Shown here piece after piece: positions 51,171 to 63,000 of a DNA stretch of 64,000 bases. The first letter of the stretch is position 1; every line of letters starts with the position of its first letter. The notes beneath the pieces are model-generated. The model was not told the origin of the DNA. It worked only from the letters and a program-made list of their open reading frames with translations, and did no database searches. The position numbers were made by a program, and so were the translations under genes. This stretch comes from Eutreptiella sp. 'Long Island Sound 2002' (taxonomy: Eukaryota > Euglenozoa > Euglenophyceae > Eutreptiales > Eutreptiaceae). The stretch covers positions 186,595,128 through 186,659,127 of the forward strand of contig OZ038378.1 of the NCBI GenBank assembly GCA_964036045.1, given 5' to 3'.

Positions 51171-53079
51171 CCGAAACTATCATGAGCAAACAGACTGCAC
51201 GGCACAATTTAGGAAACTTTGGATTCCCAGCCCAAGCCCATAATGTGGCACAAAACCTGCCAAAATGATGCTGTAGCATACATCACATGTAAAAAACACC
51301 AACGTCATTGTGTCACACATTGCTTGGCTTGTTTCCCGTCCACTGCACTTTTTGTGTCAAAAGTGGTTCATCGCAATGTCGATTGCTGCAAAGAGGGTTC
51401 TCTATCAATGATACAGAGTCTGCGCTCAGCTCTGCAACACGTGCAAACCTAATGATGTGAGTGCTGACGCTATTCATGGTGCTTGTGATGAGAATTGTGC
51501 TACAACGGAATGACCAATTTTAGCCCTTTAAATTTGGGCCCTACCTCCATGAGGCAAGTTTTGCAACCGAAATTTAACCCTTGTACTTTGCATGTAAAAC
51601 ATTTTGAAACGCGCTACACTTTTTTTTATCTATGCCTTGCACTGTTCTTTCAATGATCCACTTAGCGTATTTGGGAGAATAATTTCCAAACCTTGAACAC
51701 TGAACTGAACACAATTTGGACTACCACCTACCCACCCCATGCTACAATGCCCCCTGGGCCTGATGAAAAATGATCTATCCAAGGGTGGAGATCCATGTTA
51801 CACCTAATGTTGGTCATCAGGAATGGTGGTCAGCATTGTAACACCACCTCTTAGATTTGCTCCCCCACTGGGCAGTGTGTGGATTCCCATGCATTTAAGA
51901 CAGGGTCTTGGCTGTGGGCCTGGAAAGTTACTGTAAGCGGGAGAGATTACCCACCGTTTGGAACACTGGGGCATAATCTTTACCCAAGATATTTTTACCC
52001 AAACTGTACTGTTGCACGCACAGAAATACATCAGGAACACTGGGCCCTCTTGGCAAAACAGGTACTTGCCTTGACCACCAGGGCACCATGCAACCAGAAA
52101 CAAAGCAGAGAGACATCCTTTGGCCTTGAATATGCTTCATGGTGCTGGCTGGGCCATGAAACATCACTGCCTCTTTGTGCACGCTCAAAGGTCCAACAAA
52201 CAAACACTCAGAGAAAAGAGGGTGGTTGAAGTTCGATTGTGCTACACTCAACTTACCTTGTGGGTGCGTTTCCAAACAATCACCACGAAAAGGTGAGTTT
52301 GCGTTGCACACCCACTTCAGAGCAACCAAGTGCTCCTCTTATTACGATACCACACCGGCCCCCAGGCACTGTCCAAATTTCGGCACATCGTACACCCCTT
52401 CCCGTGTGCTTGAACACCAGTGCCAGATAGAGAAAGCTGGAAAAAATCCCCAAACCTCCACACGATCATCCGACAGAACAAAGGATGCAATTCCCCCCAC
52501 AGCAACCATAGAAGTCCACAAAGCTGATAAAGTCCAAGGCTCTCGGTTGTCCCAAGGCAGCACAGGCACACACAGCCACGCGCGTGCCTGGCACTACGAA
52601 ATGCTCGTCATCGTTAAGCTTTCAGGCAGCATAGGCGCAGTCAGCAGTGCAAGATCACAGTGATGCGCAAGAGTCTCAACCGTTGGCGATGGCGTCGAGC
52701 AGGCCCCGTGTGTCCTCTCGTGTGCGGCAAACTTGCAAATCGTTCTCAACGTTTTCCTTGTGCAAATCCTGAAAATGCACAAGTGCGAAGCACGTGTAAG
52801 CCCTCGACGCTACTACCCTCTGCGACATACATTCAGTTCTGCGCAAGCAGCGTCGACAGCATCAGCCGTTAAAGTCTTCAGATCGTCAAACTGCGTCAAC
52901 AGACTGTTCATAATAGTCTGAGATAGTGGTTCATTGTTTGAAAGAGAGGAAGCGGCAAACTGAAAAAGCAGTGCACTTTGGCAAAGTGAATTACCTGGAC
53001 TTGATCAACCAGTTGTGTGTTCTCAAACTGCTCCGTCAGTTGCTTCAGCGTGTCGCTGCAGGTTGAAGATTAGTGGGGT
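51171..53079. other. Interior of the nested transposon, no gene recognised
   Basis: Short ORFs on both strands show no motif I recognise. The missing N-terminal part of the transposase would be expected on the minus strand here, but no Asp-bearing DDE motif is visible, so it is either deleted or too degraded. Confidence 0.5.
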
Positions 53080-53084
53080 GCTGA

Positions 53085-53202
53085 GTTGTGCTGTGCTGTG
53101 CCGTGCGGTGCTGAATTGTGCTGTGCTGTGCCGTACGGTGCTGAATGGTGCTGCGCTCTGCTGTGCGGGCGTTGTACACACACACACACACACACACACA
53201 AG
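53085..53202 (+). repeat. GTGCTG minisatellite and CA microsatellite
   Basis: About 2.5 copies of a ~45-bp unit of TGCTGTGCCGTGCGGTGCTGA type, then an uninterrupted CA run at about 53,176-53,201. Confidence 0.9.
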
Positions 53203-53659
53203 TACCTTTTCTTTCTTGTTTCTTCTTCTTGCGGCCTTGTCTGAGATAACGGAGAGCATGTTCATAACAGAAACTATAAACAGAAAATGTGAAAAGAAGA
53301 GGACAAAAACGCAATCAGAAACAATTTTTGGATTAACTCAATGAAATGCTTGCATAAATAAAAATTCTTGCTGTCGGGACGAGTTCTTGCTGTCGGGACC
53401 TGTCGGGGTCATTTCTGATCGGGAACGTTTGCAGTTGACACTTATCTTTATCATTTAGTTCTCAATTTCAGGCGAAATCTACCTGCGGAATGAATCGATA
53501 AAAGATGAAAATTCACCAAACGCTAAAAGTTTATCCATCTAACAATGAAATGACATCTTCATAAGAATCCAAATAAATGTAAAACATTGGTTCTCATTTT
53601 CTTTACATATATCCACCTGTATAAAAATCCATGTACTATTTTGTCCCACTTGTTGTCTT
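53203..53659. other. AT-rich interior of nested transposon, nothing recognised
   Basis: AT-rich. A TTCTTGCTGTCGGGAC segment near 53,365-53,400 is repeated twice in tandem. No ORF is supported. Confidence 0.5.
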
Positions 53660-54115
53660 CCACAGGCCTGTCGCTCTCCTGTCGCACCCCTGTCGCTTTC
53701 CTGTCGCCTTCCTGTCGCAAAAAAACACCCTGCCGCTCTCCTGTCGCTCTCCTGTCGCTCTCCTTTCGCTCTCCTGTCGCTTTCTCCTGTCGCTTCCCTG
53801 TCGCTTCCCTGTCGCTGCTAGCCCTGTTGCCCTCCTGTCGTCTTCCTGTCGCTTTCCTGTCGCGTATCCTGTCGCTATGTCTTGTTTCCTGTCGCTTCCC
53901 TGTCGTCTCCCTGTCGCCACCCTGTCGCCGCCCTGTCGCCCTCCTGTCGCCCTCCTGTCGCACCTCCCCTGTCGCCTTCCTGTCGCCTGCCTGTCGCTTC
54001 CTGTCGCTTCCCTGCCGCTTTCCTGCCGCTGGCCTGTCGTCTTCCTGTCGCCACCCTGTCGTCTTCCTGTCGCCACCCTGTCGCCTTCCTGTCGCTCCCT
54101 GCCGCATTTCACCGT
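53660..54115 (+). repeat. CCTGTCGC minisatellite, right end of the nested transposon
   Basis: Same 8-11 bp units as at 49,615-50,245 and in the same orientation, not inverted like the termini. Confidence 0.95.
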
Positions 54116-54143
54116 CGCCTGCCTCGCGTGGCCCGAATCTGTT

Positions 54144-55533
54144 GGTCTGTGCATCTTTGGAAATTGGCTACTCGTGCAGATGGAAGCAAATGTACATAGT
54201 AAAAACGCCGGCCGGCGACATTCACCCCTACAGGCACCCCCTGTAGTACTGGCGGCACTAGATGCGACGCCAGGAACTCAGATCTTACCTTCGTTTGCCG
54301 TGATGCTGAAGCCAAAGTCCAGATTCAGATCCAGATTCCTTGAATTTACCTTGAATTCCTCAGGTTTGTCCATCATTCTGCCACTGTTATGCAAAACCCC
54401 GACGTCAATTGTTCAGACAACCAGAATACACCGAAGCTACACCGAGTGTATTTTTGGCACACGCCAATGTGAGCTCAATCCGACCTGAAACTGTCGAAGA
54501 TGGTGAATCCAAGTGTCTTGTGGGACTCAATCGAAAGATGGGCCTTGTCCAAGTCAATTGACACCGCCGCCACTGTAAATAAAGGACTATTCGGTGTCTC
54601 TCAGTTATATACTGTCAGTAAAGCGCCTTCAGCGAACCTTCGGCGCGTTACATGCCAAGGATCCAGGGCCATCATGTCCCATCATGATGCATCATCACAG
54701 GATCCACATTTTCATGGAATCTGTTGGATGCTCGTGAACCAACGTGCCGGAAAGCACAATGCAGCTGAATAAACGACAATATATATTAACTCTAGTCTAA
54801 ACGAAGGTGTTAGTAGTTTCAGTTCTAGACATTCCGCTTCATTTCACCTTCATCTTAGGGAATTTCCTCATTTTAGGACAGTTTAGGTTGATTTCCTTGT
54901 CATCTCCTCTCATTCCTCGAAGATATGTTTACGGCTTTGCCTAACTTCGTTGACGCTGATGTTTTTCTGTTCACTTAGGGCCTGTAGACTACATTTGTAT
55001 TTGTTTTCCCTCTCTGTGATTGTTTCATCTCCTTCATCTCTGATTCAATTTGATTCTCAATCTAGCTGAATCTTGTGATCATCCACCAGATGCGCCAAAT
55101 GTGAAGCACATGCTGCACTTTTCAGAACGAGAAAAGCGGGAGTAACACGATGTAGAGTACGTGGAGGACACCGTAGCGTGCCCGCGACAGCTAAACTGTG
55201 CCAGAGCGCCGAGATGTCACTCCATTTCTTGATTCTCCAACTCAATCCACCAATAATCTACCTCATTCTCAACCAGGGCATGGTTTGGTATCGATTCTCG
55301 ATACGTTCACATGCTTTTTAGCCCTTAACCTAATGTTTTACTGCCCGGAGGACTGTTCGTCACTCCTCATTCTGTCTCATTTCAGGTTCATCCATCCTGA
55401 TTCAGTGCCAATTCAGCCCAAATCAGGTCAGATCAAGCAGATTTCGCCCCTTCGAGGCTACATTTCTATTTTTTTTGGGACTTACCCGCACTACGTTCTT
55501 CGTTGACGTAGCGACACACCCCAGTGTGTTTTT
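54144..55533 (+). other. Ty3-2 3' untranslated region, second part
   Basis: Continuation of the element after the nested transposon. AT-rich, without recognisable genes. It ends in TGTGTTTTTGGAGGGGGAG before the 3' LTR. Confidence 0.6.
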
Positions 55534-55543
55534 GGAGGGGGAG
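55534..55543 (+). promoter_or_regulatory. Polypurine tract of Ty3-2
   Basis: GGAGGGGGAG directly precedes the TG of the 3' LTR, as required for plus-strand priming. A T-rich box precedes it. Confidence 0.9.
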
Positions 55544-56046
55544 TGTAAGTGCGGCTAACCCCCATCTGCTCAGATTTTGGTCATTTTCTCTGCTTCGGCG
55601 GAATCGCCGCCCCGCAGCTCAGTCTCAGGATCAGACCTATATATTTCTGATGTGCCGGATCTGATTCCGCGGTCCATTCATCGTAAATCTGTCGCTTTCA
55701 GATCATTTACCTGGAATCGCCAATTGCCGCTGATGCGCCCCCGAAGCCAAATCAGCCAAAAATTTTTTCACAATCGGATTTTTATAAATCTTTTCAGATA
55801 GATATGGACACTCAGATGTACTTAGGAATATCCGCATCAATTTTCTTCATAGACTGGGATTTGTTGCCGGATAACAATCAGCATGGATCTTGCCTCCGTT
55901 GTCGCCCCTCTTGCCTCCGTTGGTGTCCGTGTATCCGGTTCTGCCCCCAACAGCAGCGTTCAGGTCGACTCCTCGCGTGCCTGCCCCCCTGGTCTTGCCG
56001 GCCCTGAGCCCTCCGGCACCATCCACGACCTAGGGCAGCACTTTCA
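55544..56046 (+). repeat. 3' LTR of Ty3-2
   Basis: Matches 40,632-41,135 from TGTAAGTGC to GCACTTTCA. The LTR-internal ATG and its reading frame are preserved (differences change residues but introduce no stop). Confidence 0.95.
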
Positions 56047-56264
56047 GCCCTCTGGTCCCCTGGCGCCGCCTCCTGATGGCTGAGGGGGGGGCGGCATGGC
56101 GGTCCCGGCCCCGGGGGCCCGCCATCGGCTGGGGGGTCGCACCCTTCCCCCACCCCCCTCTACCTAGAGCCGGACCCTCGTGCAGGCCCTCGCTGGGGCC
56201 CTTGGCCCCCTCCCCCGTCGTTGCGCGGCGCTGGCCTGCCGGGGGCGGCCGTGAGGGTTAGCGG

Positions 56265-58409
56265 TCAGCGGTTAGCGGGCTGCGCGGCAGTAGGTTCCCC
56301 CCCGCGCTTTTTGTCTCCGCCCTCCCCCCCGCGGGAGGTGGCGCGCGCTCCTTCGACACGCCGTACCGTGGGGGGGGCGTGGGTCGGGGGGTCCAGCGCC
56401 CCCCCCCACTTTCTCGCGTTCGCCGTTGGGGCCGTCACCTGCGCCGCCCCCTGTTGGGGCTGGGGCTGTGGCGTCGGCGGGTTGCGCCGGCGGTAGCGCC
56501 AGTGGGCGAGGGCGCTGCGCAAGGCCCGGGGGAGCCAGTTGTTGGCGTCCGCATCCGTGATCCGGAGTACCGCCCCTCCTTCCGGGAAGACCGGCCACGT
56601 CGGCTCCCTGTCGGGCCACGCCGCCCGGATCACTGACCTGAGGACCCTCTCGTGGTCCTCTGGGGCTGCCCACCCCCCCGGGGGTACCTCTCGGTTTCCT
56701 CCGTCCCTCCAGAGGAGCACGGCATCGAAGGGCTGGTTCCTCAACCCCCTGGTGGTCCCCTGGTTGGCCCAGCACAACCACCCGTACACCTCTCCCACCA
56801 GGGGGAGGGCCTCATTCCCCAGAGGGTCCGGGACCGTGCCCCAGTCCCGGTCCCAGGGCCAGGCCCCCTCTGCCCCTGCGCTGGCTCCCCCCGCTGCCCC
56901 TGTGCCTGCGGCGCTGATGCCGCGCCCCGCCCACCCCCCGCTGAGGCCATCCGCGCCGGCTCCGCTCTCGGCGCGGGGGGGGCTGGCTGGTGCTGAGGTC
57001 GTCGGGGCTGGGGGGGGACGGGCTCCCTGGCGTCAGGGTCGATGTAGTAGAGGTGGTGGTGGTGGTGGTGGTGGTGGTGGGTGTGGTGCGCCGGCATCTG
57101 TTGGATGCCGGGGGGGATGCACCTCACCGGCTGCACGTCCGGCTGCGGGGGCGCCCCGCCCTCTGCCCCCCTCCCTTCGGCCTGCCCTCCCCCCCGGGCT
57201 CCCATGCCCCGTCTCGTCTGTCCCTTGGGACCCGTGGCGCCCTTGCTCTTGCCCTTGGGCCCCCTTCCAGCCCCCTGCCCGTGCCCTGGGTCCCGCCCCC
57301 TGTCCCGGACGCCCTGGCCTGCCCGCTCGCCCACCGCCCCTCGTCCCGCTCCCTGCACCTGGGCGCCCTGCCCGCGCCCCTGCGCGCCCTTTTCGTGACC
57401 TGGTCCCTTCCCGGCCCCCTGCCCTGAGTCGCGCCGTCCACTGCCTGCGCTCTGCCCCCCTTCGCTGCTGCGCCCTTGCTCCCTGCCGCGCCTGCCCTGG
57501 ACCGCTCCTTGCGCGCGCTCCTGGGGACCTTCCCCTTCCGCCTCCTGCCCCCCGCTCCGCACTCCCGTGGCTGGCACGCAGCTCTGCCTGCGCGCCGTCC
57601 CCTCCTTCCTGGATCACGCGCCGGGCGTCCCGCTGTCTTTGCAGCTGCGGCAGCGTGACGCCTGGCGGCGAGCGCTCGGGCGCCGGGGGGCGGACGTGCC
57701 GCGCCCGCCCCGGGGGGGAGGGCTTGGGGGGGAACGGCTTGGGGGAACTGGTGTGGATGTGGGTGGGGTTGGCGTGGGCGCGGTACTTCACGCTCTCCCA
57801 ACCCACTGTTGCTGCTGCGGCGGCTGCCGGCGAGGCGCCCGTGGCCCGTGCGGGGTCCTTCCCCCGCTTTCGCGGCGTGCTGGGGGCCGCGGCGTGGCCC
57901 GCCGAGGCGGTGGCGCGGCTCGCCGGGGCCGCGGTCGCAACCCCTCGCGCGCCCTCCTCGCTCCCCTCTGCGGCTGCGGCAGCCCTCGGCGATGCGCCTT
58001 GTTCCTGCGCCGGGGCTACCCCCCGTGTCGGCGCCGTGCCGGGGGCCGCGGTCGGGGCCGCAGCGTGGCTCGCTGGGGCTGCTGTCTCCGCTTCTCGCGC
58101 GTCTGGGGCCTCCTCCCGGGGCGCGGCGGCAGGGCTTGCTGCTTGGGCGGCGGGGGCGGTCACCTCAGCTGGCGCAGGCTCCTAGGTCGGCGGCGGCGGC
58201 CCGACCAGCACCGCCGCCTCCGCCAGCCTCCGCTCCTCGCGCTCCGCGGGGGTCTTTCCCGTCCACTCCGGGGAGACGGAAGAACGGGAGCGGGACCAGC
58301 GGTGGTGGCGATCGTCCTGCTGGGGGGAGCCATCGGAGTCTGCCATCACTGTTATCCTGGTAGGCATGCGTGGTGGCAGGTGCGCCTTTCCTACTACCTC
58401 CTGGTGCAT
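56265..58409 (-). pseudogene. ORF4-like protein, longer second copy with low-complexity and His-rich tract
   Basis: Starts at the TGATG overlap (MHQEVVGKAHLPPRMPTRIT), continues through the Ala/Pro-rich part (stop near 58,182, then open again) and the conserved RHVRPPAPERSPPGVTLPQL. Beyond the end of the plus copy it has a Gly/Arg/Gln-rich segment, a CAC/GTG repeat near 57,053-57,080 (poly-His or poly-Pro depending on phase), and a folded-looking C-terminus (MGEVYGWLCWANQG, VLLWRDGGN, DADANNWLPRALRSALAHWR). The phase between 57,033 and 56,798 is uncertain. No family recognised. Confidence 0.5.
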
Positions 58410-59520
58410 CAGTGCCGTGCCGTGGGCAGTGCCGTGGGGTGCTCTGCGGGGGGGAGGGGGGGAGGGGGTGGGGTGCCGGCTGTGGCGTCAGTTCTGCACG
58501 GGCGGGGACCGGCGGCCATCCATCGGCATTGGGAGGGGAGGCGGGGGAGCCACGTGGCCCACGCGTCGCGCCACAGCTCCCAGTCTGGGGCGGGGCCCAG
58601 GGCCCTGGGCCCCCGAGGGTCGTCGGGTGGTGCCGGGGGGAGCCGCACTAGATGGACCCCCGTAACGGCGGTGACCTCCTGTGTTCGCAGGAAGGTGTGT
58701 ACCCCGTGCCGCGCCGCGGGCGCCGGGAGGGGGGGGCGGGGTATGGGTGCTGCTCCATAGAGGTGGGTGGGGGTGATCCCCAGGACCCGTGCCGGGTCCC
58801 CGAGGGTCGCGACGACGAGGAGGAGCAGGGGGGTGCCAGGGCGCTCTTGCCAGAGGACCTGCCCCCTGTTGTGGGCACCCCTGGTTCTGGAGAGGGGTGG
58901 GGACAGGTCTGGGTTGGCCCAGCCGCGGGGCGCGTGTATCGCCGGCGGGAGGGCGAGGCACCAGGTGGGCTCCCTGGGGAACGCCTCGCACACGATGGCG
59001 TACGGGGGGGTCGGCCTGGTGCCGTCGTACACCGGGTTGGTCGGCCGGGGGCGGGCGGGCGCCTCGTCCGCGCCTTCCACAAACACCGTGATTTCGCCCA
59101 CCTCCAGGTCCTCGTCTGGTGGGTGTAGAAGGTGGAGCGCCGCATTCAGCTCGGACACTCCCCCCGGGTATGTGGCCCGCGCCTGGTTCAGGTACGGGGC
59201 CGCGTCCCCGGGGTAGCGCGTCCTCAGGGCGTGCAGCAGGGCTGGGGCGCTGCTGCGGAGGGACATGGCGGACCCCGCTCCCGTGAGCCGCAGGGTATCA
59301 CCCATGGACAGGGGCCGGCCCGACCGGTTGGACTCGTGCCACTCCATTCAGTGCCCGTAGAGGGCCGCCTCCGGGCCGATGAGCCCCGGCTGGACGGCGT
59401 TCACAATCCGATGCATCGCCTGAAGCAGCGTAGGGGCCCCTGCTCCGTTCAGGGCGCGGACGGCCGGGAGGGCGGTCTCGTTGAGGAATGCCCTCGCACT
59501 GCCCGTCAGGTCACGCCGTA
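58409..59520 (-). pseudogene. ORF3-like protein, second copy (N-terminus missing)
   Basis: Open from the truncation with GSARAFLNETALPAVRAL and LIGPEAALYGH, then TGA where the other copy has TGG, then MEWHESNRSGRPLSMGD through to HPTALPTARH in a single phase (312 residues from 59,347). It retains the two segments missing from 36,073-37,257 and is therefore the better guide to the original protein. Ends in TGA overlapping ATG (TGATG at 58,407-58,411). Function unknown. Confidence 0.65.
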
Positions 59521-60010
59521 ACAAGCACAACACGGTAAGAAAAAGGAGAGAGGAGCACACGAACGAAGCATAAATGGGTAACATACCACACGGCCGCGGG
59601 AGTAAGAGACCGACCGAGGATGGCACTGACGAGGTGCCATGGCGCGACAAAACCCCCGCCGCCGCACGCCCGTTTGCATCCTTTCTCTTCGCAGGTTCAA
59701 AGGAGAAGGCCCAACGAGAGAGAATGAGGAGCCGGCAAGAAAAAAGCCCGAGACACGCATCAAAGCGGAGGCAGGGAAAAAGTGCATGCCAGGGAGAAGG
59801 GTAGAGGAAAGGGTAAAGAGCAACGAAGCCACGAAAGGAACAAGGGGTAGCCAGCGGCCGAGCAAGGGGCGCGCACGGGGATGGGGGCATGGCAGGCACA
59901 CGGCAAGCACAACACCGCACCGAGACACCGGAGAGGGGAGCACCAGAGGGACAAGAGAAGAGCGGCACCGCGCACCACGACACGCACGGCACAGACACCA
60001 CACACACCGC
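59521..60010. other. Spacer between truncated LINE copy and satellite B
   Basis: A-richer sequence unlike its neighbours, probably the pre-insertion target of the truncated copy. No gene recognised. Confidence 0.4.
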
Positions 60011-63000
60011 ACACACCCGACGAGCCCCAACAGCCCGCCCAGTGGGCGGGCAGTCGGGGGAGGGACAGCGCCTGACCTCAGACTCCCCTCACAATGGTGG
60101 AAGGCACCCCCCCCGGGGACGCCCTTCCGCCACCCCCACAGCGAGCAACGCCGGCCCGCAAGGGCGCACGCTGTGGGGCCGGTGCTGGGTCCCCACGCCC
60201 GCACCCACCGCACCCGGGACACACGGGTTGCGGAACCCAGGCTGCCCGCTCCAGAGGACCGGCGGCCGGGGGAGGGACAGCGCCTGACACCAGGCGCCCC
60301 TCACAACGGTGGCAGGCCGGCCCCCCCGGGGACGGCCCCCCACCATCCCCGCGGCACGCAGCCCCCACAGGGCATGCAGGCCAAGGGGACAGTGTTGGGT
60401 CCCCACACCCACACACCCGCGCCCACAGCACGTGGGTGGCGGACACCGACAGCCCGCCCAGTGGGCGGGCAGTCCGGGGAGGGACAGCGCCTGACCTCAG
60501 TTGCCCCTCACAATGGTGGAAGGCACCCCCCCCGGGGATGCCCTTCCGCCACCCCCACAGAGAGCAACGCCGGCCTGCAAGGGCGCACGCTGTGGGGCCG
60601 GGTTCTGGGTCCCCACGCCCGCACCGACCGCACCCGGGACACACGGGTCGCGGAACCCTGGCTGCCCGCTCCAGAGGACGGGCGGCCGAGGGAGGGACAG
60701 CGCCTGACACCAGGCGCCCCTCACAACGGTGGCAGGCCACCCCCCCCGGGGACGGCCCCCCACCACCGGAGCGGCATGCAGCCCCCACAGGGCATGCAGG
60801 CCGCGGGGGCGGTGTTCGGCTCCCACACCCACACACCCACGCCCACAGCACGTGGGTGGCGGACCCCAACAGCCCGCCCAGTTGGCAGGCAGTCGGGGGA
60901 GGGACGGCGCCTGCCTCAGACGCCCCCGACAATGGTGGAAGGCACCACCCCCGGAAACGCCCTTTCGCTACCCCCACAGCGAGCAACGCCGGCCCGCAAG
61001 GGCGCACGCTGTGGGGCCGTCGCTGGGTCCCCACGCCCGCACCGACCGCACCCGGGACACACGGGTCGCGGAACCCTGGCTGCCCGCTCCAGAGGACGGG
61101 CGGTCGGGGGAGGGACAGCGCCTGACACCAGGCGCCCCTCACAACGGTGGCAGGCCATCCCCCCCGGGGACGGCCCCCCGCCATCCCCGCGGCACGCAGC
61201 CCCCACAGGGCATGCAGGCCAAGGGGACAGTGTTGGGCCCCCACACCCACACACCCGCGCCCACAGCACGTGGGTGGCGGACTCCAACAGCCCGCCCAGT
61301 GGGCGGGCAGTCGGGGGAGGGACGGCGCCTGGCCCCAGACGCCCCCCACAATGGTGGAAAGCACCCCCCCCCGGGGACGCCTTTCAGCCACCCCCACAGC
61401 CAGCAACGCCGGCCCGCAAGGGCGCACGCTGTGGGGCCGGTGCTGGGTCCCCACGCCCGCACCGACCGCACCCAGGACACACGGGTCGCGGAACCCCGGC
61501 TGCCCGCTCCAGAGGACGGGCGGCCGGGGGAGGGACAGCGCCTGACACCAGGCGCCCCTCACAACGGTGGCAGGCCACCCCCCCCGGGGACGGCCCCCCA
61601 CCACATTGCGGCACGCAGCACCCACAGGGCATGCAGGCCAAGGGGACAGTGTTGGGCCCCCACACCCACACACCCGCGCCCACAGCACGTGGGTGGCGGA
61701 CCCCAACAGCCCGCCCCAAGGGGCGGGCAGTCGGGGGAGGGACAGCGCCTGACCTCAGACGCCCCTCACAATGGTGGAAGGCACCCCCCCCGGGGACGCC
61801 CTTCCGCCACCCCCACAGCGAGCAACGCCGGCCCGCAAGGGCGCACGCTGTGGGGCCGATGCTGGGTCCCCACGCCCGCACCGACTGCACCCGGGACACA
61901 CGGGACGCAGAACCCTGGCTGCCCGCTCCAGAGGATGGGCGGCCGGGGGAGGGACAGCGCCTGACATCAGGCGCCCCTCACAACGGTGGCAGGCCACCCC
62001 CCCCGGGGACGGCCCCCCACCACCCCCGCGGCATGCAGCCCCCACAGGGCATGCAGGCCGAGGGGACAGTGCTGGACTCCCACACCCACACACCCGCGCC
62101 CACAGCACGTGGGTGGCGGACCCCAACAGCCCGCCCAGGGGGCGGGCAGTCCGGGGAGGGACGGCGCCTGGCCTCAGACGCCCCCCACAATGGTGGAAGG
62201 CATCCCCCCCGGGGACGCCCTTCCGCCACCCCCACAGCGAGCAACGCCGGCCCGCAAGGGCGCACGCTGTGGGGCCGGTGCTGGGTCCCCACCTCGCACC
62301 GACCGCACCCGAGACACACGGGTCGCGGAACCCTGGCTGCCCGCTCCAGAGGACGGGTGGCCGGGGGAGGGACAGCGCCTGACACCAGGCGCCCCTCACA
62401 ACGTTGGCAGGCCACCCCCCTCGGGGACGGCCCCCCACCACCCCCGTGGCATGCAGCCCCCACAGGGCATGCAGGCCGAGGGGACAGTGTTGGGTCCCCA
62501 CACCCACACACCCGCGCCCACAGCACGTGGGAGGCGGACCCCAACAGCCCGCCCAGTGGGCGGGCAGTAGGGGGAGGGATGGCGCCTGGCCTCAGACTCC
62601 CCCCACAATGGTGGAAGGCACCCCCCCCCGGGGACGCCCTTCCGCCAGCCCCACAGCGAGCAATGCCGGCCCGCAAGGGCGCACGCTGTGGGGCCGGTGC
62701 TGGGTCCCCACGCCCGCAGCGACCGCACCCGGGACACACGGGTCGCGGAACCCTGGCCGCCCGCTCCAGAGGACGGGCGGCCGAGGGAGGGACAGCGTCT
62801 GACGGCAGGCGCCCCTCACAACGGTGGCAGGCCGCCCCCCCGGGGACGGCCTCCCACCACCCCCGCGTCACGCAGCCCCGACAGGTCATGCAGGCCAAGG
62901 GGACAGTGTTCGGCCCCCACACCAACACACCCGCGCCCGCAGCACGTGGGTGGCGGACCCGCACAGCCTGCCCAGTGGGCAGGCAGTCGGGGGAGGGACA

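Larger units (their letters stand above)
49602..54140. mobile_element. Nested TIR DNA transposon, PIF/Harbinger-like
   Basis: Perfect 13-bp inverted ends AGATTCGGGCCAC (49,602-49,614) and GTGGCCCGAATCT (54,128-54,140), flanked by GTT on both sides (49,599-49,601 and 54,141-54,143). A 3-bp duplication is characteristic of PIF/Harbinger elements. The interior carries a transposase C-terminus relic and a SANT/Myb-like ORF on the minus strand, the two proteins such elements encode. Minisatellites made of CCTGTCGC units lie just inside both ends. The rest is non-coding. Confidence 0.65.
40632..56046 (+). mobile_element. Ty3-2: full-length Ty3/gypsy chromodomain retrotransposon with nested transposon
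   Basis: Two ~503-bp direct repeats (40,632-41,135 and 55,544-56,046) enclose a primer-binding site, gag, protease, methyltransferase-like domain, RT, RNase H, integrase, chromodomain and a polypurine tract, in Ty3/gypsy order. Flanking 5-mers are GGCCT (40,627-40,631) and GCCCT (56,047-56,051), a possible target duplication with one change. Coding is interrupted by stops at 41,326, 44,002, 44,974, 45,337 and 46,915 and a frameshift near 47,620. A 4.5-kb DNA transposon interrupts the 3' region. Confidence 0.95.
56047..59520 (-). mobile_element. Minus-strand, 5'-truncated copy of the LINE-2 3' ORFs
   Basis: The reverse complement matches 36,195-38,153 nearly colinearly. Similarity begins at 59,520 in the middle of the first ORF, the pattern of 5' truncation during target-primed reverse transcription. 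Past the point matching 38,153 this copy continues with about 1.3 kb more coding-like sequence. Ty3-2 ends at 56,046, so the remainder of this copy may lie left of 40,632. Confidence 0.8.

Noticed and set aside
51800-52663. ORFs inside the nested transposon as a second transposase part
   Set aside because: Neither strand shows a DDE-type Asp motif or other signature; kept as unrecognised interior.
53559-54154. Second set of repetitive ORFs in the right minisatellite
   Set aside because: Again a by-product of the CCTGTCGC units.
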